From Phycisphaerae bacterium (GTDB lineage: Bacteria; Planctomycetota; Phycisphaerae; SM23-33): a stretch of 7,624 bases of DNA. The stretch covers positions 1 through 7,624 of the forward strand of contig JAUWQU010000159.1 in assembly GCA_030610965.1 (NCBI GenBank), read 5' to 3'. Of this stretch, positions 5,892-7,624 are shown one piece after another (the first letter of the stretch is position 1; every line of letters begins with the position of its first letter). The translations under genes and the position numbers were made by a program. The notes under the pieces are model-generated. The model was not told the origin of the DNA. It ran no database searches and worked only from the letters and a program-made list of their open reading frames with translations.

Positions 5892-6149
5892 ATGAAGCAG
5901 GAACTGCGCACAACCCTCCGAGTCGCCGACGGCGGACGCATCGTGATCCCGGCCGAGGTCCGCGAGCGGCTCGGCCTGGATGTCGGCGTCGATCTCGTCA
6001 TGACCGTCGAAGACGACCACGCGACGATCATGAACGCCAAGGCCGCGCGCCGCCGTGCCCGCCAGCGGGTCCGGCAGTATGTGGACAAAGGCGTGAGCCT
6101 CAGCAAAGAGTTGATGGCCGAGCGCAGAAAGGAGGCCGGGCGTGAGTAA
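5892..6149 (+). CDS. vapB: AbrB/MazE/SpoVT-fold antitoxin (VapB type)
   Basis: An 85-residue DNA-binding antitoxin that should neutralise the PIN toxin encoded next to it and repress the shared promoter. Residues 1-45 form the swapped-hairpin AbrB domain, with the signature GGRIVIPAEVRERLGL (residues 14-29). The C-terminal part (about 48-85) is Arg/Lys-rich and helical (AARRRARQRVRQYV), the region that normally wraps the toxin. The start at 5892 is chosen because GAGGAG (5880-5885) stands 6 bases upstream; in-frame ATGs at 5850 and beyond would add residues outside the domain and run into the promoter. The stop overlaps the vapC start by 8 bases, which points to translational coupling. Confidence 0.9.
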   Translation: MKQELRTTLRVADGGRIVIPAEVRERLGLDVGVDLVMTVEDDHATIMNAKAARRRARQRVRQYVDKGVSLSKELMAERRKEAGRE

Positions 6150-6549
6150 CGTCAACGTCCTCGACGCCTCGGCGGTCTTGGCCTACCTCCAGGAGGAGAA
6201 GGGCCAGAACCGTATCGAAGCAGCCCTTGATGCAGGCACGTGTTGGCTGAGCACGGTCAACATGTGCGAGGTCCTCGGCAAGCTTTGCGAGAAGGGGATG
6301 CCCCCGCAAGAAGCCCAGGCAACCGTCAACGACCTGGGATTGAAGGTCATCAACTTCGACGCGGACTTGGCCGCCCTGGCAGCGTTCCTGCGGGTCCGGA
6401 CCAAGCCCATCGGGGCCTCGCTGGGCGATCGTGCCTGCCTGGCCCTTGCCCAACAGGCCTCCAAAACCAAAGTCGCCCCCGTCGTCTTCACGGCCGAAAA
6501 GGCCTGGGCCAGGCTCAAGTGGCCCTTCAAGGTCGTCGTCATTCGATAG
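6142..6549 (+). CDS. vapC: PIN-domain ribonuclease toxin VapC
   Basis: A 135-residue toxin of a type II module; VapC proteins are metal-dependent endoribonucleases, often cutting tRNA or rRNA. The PIN-domain acidic residues are in place: D8 in NVLDASAVLAYL, E43 in NMCEVLGKL and D96 in SLGDRACLALA. The fourth position, usually Asp in a TADRAW motif, is E119 here (TAEKAW), a conservative change. The start is GTG at 6142, preceded at 6 bases by a strong AAAGGAGG (6128-6135) lying inside the end of vapB. The 8-base overlap with vapB suggests that the toxin is made only together with the antitoxin. The natural RNA target cannot be told from sequence. Confidence 0.93.
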   Translation: MSNVNVLDASAVLAYLQEEKGQNRIEAALDAGTCWLSTVNMCEVLGKLCEKGMPPQEAQATVNDLGLKVINFDADLAALAAFLRVRTKPIGASLGDRACLALAQQASKTKVAPVVFTAEKAWARLKWPFKVVVIR

Positions 6550-6564
6550 CATCTGGTCAGGGCC

Positions 6565-6618
6565 GGTGGCATGTTTCACAAGACGCATCGCTCGCGGCGC
6601 CATAGAAGCCGTGCCACC
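6565..6618. repeat. Inverted repeat in the spacer between convergent vapC and esterase genes
   Basis: GGTGGCA (6565-6571) and TGCCACC (6612-6618) are exact complements 40 bases apart, filling most of the 72-base spacer. The spacer begins GTGGCATG (6566-6573) and ends CCGTGCCAC (6609-6617), the same edge words as in the dut-ftsK hairpin array (4227-4234 and 4269-4277), with nearly the same distance between them. It may be a degenerate member of that repeat family and could act as a two-way transcription barrier. There is no T-run. Confidence 0.45.
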
Positions 6619-6621
6619 AGC

Positions 6622-7624
6622 CTACTTGCCCCTCAGATGCTTGTCCGCGAAGTCGAGGTATTGGGCCCAGTCGAAGTCCGTTACGCCGTGGCCGCCCGCT
6701 CGGATGTGGTAGCCGATGGTGCCCATGACGGTCTTGCCTACGCCGGGCATGGTCTGGGTGGGCAGGCCTGGCTTGCCGAGGAGGCGGTAGACCGGCGCGG
6801 CATGCAGGGCGGATAGGAACTCGCCGCGCGGGTCGGCCCAGCGGTCTTTCTCGGCGCTGGCGACGTAGACGGGGCGCGGCGCCATCAGGGCGACGAGCAT
6901 ATGCTGGTCGATCGGCAGGGAGGCTTCCTTGTCGTTGTACTTGCGGAAGTTCGCGGCGAACCAGTGCGGGAAGGTGGTATTGATCCTCGCGACGGTCTCG
7001 CCGAAGCGGCGCCGGCTCAGGGCGGCCCCGCCGCAGCCGCTGTTGTTGGAGATGACCAGCGCGAACCGCTCGTCGGACGCCCCGGCCCAGAGGCTGGTCT
7101 TGCCGAGCCGCGAGTGGCCCATCACGGCCACGCGGGCGGCGTCGATTTCCTTATCGGTCTCGAAGTAGTCCATGGCCCTGCTCAGGCCCCATGCCCAGGC
7201 GGCGATGGCGCCCCACTCGTCGTCGGCCGGCGCCGACTGGCCGGGCTTGAGGTAGGCGGCGCGGACGCTCTCGGCCAGGCCGTCCTTGCGGTCGGGCTCG
7301 ATGTCTCCGTAGTGGATCGTCGCCAAGCCGTAGCCGCGCGCGAGGATCGTCTCGACAGGCCATCGGCCAGCCGCCGTGCCCCGGGCGGCGTCCGTGGCGC
7401 GACCGTTCACGACGCCCTCGTACCTCCCGTTGATCCATCGCCGCGAGAGCCTGATGCCGGGGTCTTTGCTTATCGCGTGGTTGCCGCGGAAGTTCAGCCC
7501 CACGAACAGCCCCACGGGGCCATTGGCGCCGCGAGGCAGATAGATCAGGATATCCATCGTCGGGGCTTTGGCGTCCTGCGTGAAGCGGACAGACACCTGC
7601 TTGCGGACGGCCTTGCCGTCGAGC
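6622..7624 (-). CDS. Glucuronoyl esterase-like protein, CE15 family (5' end cut by window)
   Basis: An alpha/beta-hydrolase resembling carbohydrate esterase family 15, whose members cleave ester bonds between lignin alcohols and glucuronic acid side chains of xylan. The frame is open to the window edge, so the N-terminus, and any signal peptide, lies outside; the GTG at 7596 is internal (LDGKAVRKQ precedes it in frame). Counting residues from 7596, the nucleophile elbow is GHSRLGKTSLWAG (160-172; S162), followed by SNNSGCGGAALSRR (183-196), IDQHMLVALMAPRPVYVAS (229-247), AEKDRWADPRGEF (248-260) and GYHIRAGGHGVTDFDW (295-310; H303). The canonical acid position appears to be Asn (N185), while the alternative acid D251 is present. 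Such enzymes are usually secreted. It converges on vapC and shows no operon partner in the window. Confidence 0.88.
   Translation of the reverse strand, partial: LDGKAVRKQVSVRFTQDAKAPTMDILIYLPRGANGPVGLFVGLNFRGNHAISKDPGIRLSRRWINGRYEGVVNGRATDAARGTAAGRWPVETILARGYGLATIHYGDIEPDRKDGLAESVRAAYLKPGQSAPADDEWGAIAAWAWGLSRAMDYFETDKEIDAARVAVMGHSRLGKTSLWAGASDERFALVISNNSGCGGAALSRRRFGETVARINTTFPHWFAANFRKYNDKEASLPIDQHMLVALMAPRPVYVASAEKDRWADPRGEFLSALHAAPVYRLLGKPGLPTQTMPGVGKTVMGTIGYHIRAGGHGVTDFDWAQYLDFADKHLRGK

Noticed and set aside
6622..7596. Treating the GTG at 7596 as the true start of the esterase
   Set aside because: The same frame stays open to the window edge with plausible CE15 sequence (LDGKAVRKQ), so the gene is cut rather than starting there.

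Overview
The window looks like a piece of a high-GC bacterial chromosome, most likely from Planctomycetota. That assignment is an inference. It rests on the gene content (a CE15-type esterase, a stand-alone CoaB, an AbrB/VapC pair) and on spacer repeats of the 'CATGGGCAnnnTGCCCATG' kind, which I recall as common between planctomycete genes. No rRNA or tRNA gene is visible to anchor the taxonomy.

Layout. Bases 1-1500 are an accessory-looking patch: several short repeats built around the word GGGTCAG surround one lower-GC gene (427-1368, minus) for an unrecognised protein with an N-terminal signal or anchor segment. Bases 1523-5532 hold a minus-strand cluster read coaB > dut > ftsK: phosphopantothenoylcysteine synthetase (CoA synthesis), dUTPase (nucleotide-pool sanitation) and the FtsK/SpoIIIE DNA translocase (chromosome segregation at division). 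Both spacers inside this cluster carry structured repeats: a ~126-nt foldback between coaB and dut, and three tandem 24-nt hairpin units between dut and ftsK. A stem-loop after ftsK may end the transcript. Bases 5533-5839 are a non-coding divergent spacer. Bases 5892-6549 are a plus-strand toxin-antitoxin pair (AbrB-fold antitoxin plus PIN-domain VapC toxin) with a promoter and possible operator. Converging on it from the right edge is a minus-strand gene, cut by the window end, for a glucuronoyl-esterase-like (CE15) protein.

How the genes fit together. coaB, dut and ftsK are housekeeping genes that share a strand and probably a transcript, but they do not form one pathway. The vapBC pair is a self-contained, translationally coupled and probably autoregulated module. 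The esterase fits a plant-polysaccharide degrader and is unrelated to the others. No clearly new multi-gene system is visible. The parts most worth a second look are the repeats: the inverted repeats around the orphan gene, which overlap decayed copies of one protein C-terminus, and the foldback and hairpin repeats lodged inside the housekeeping cluster.
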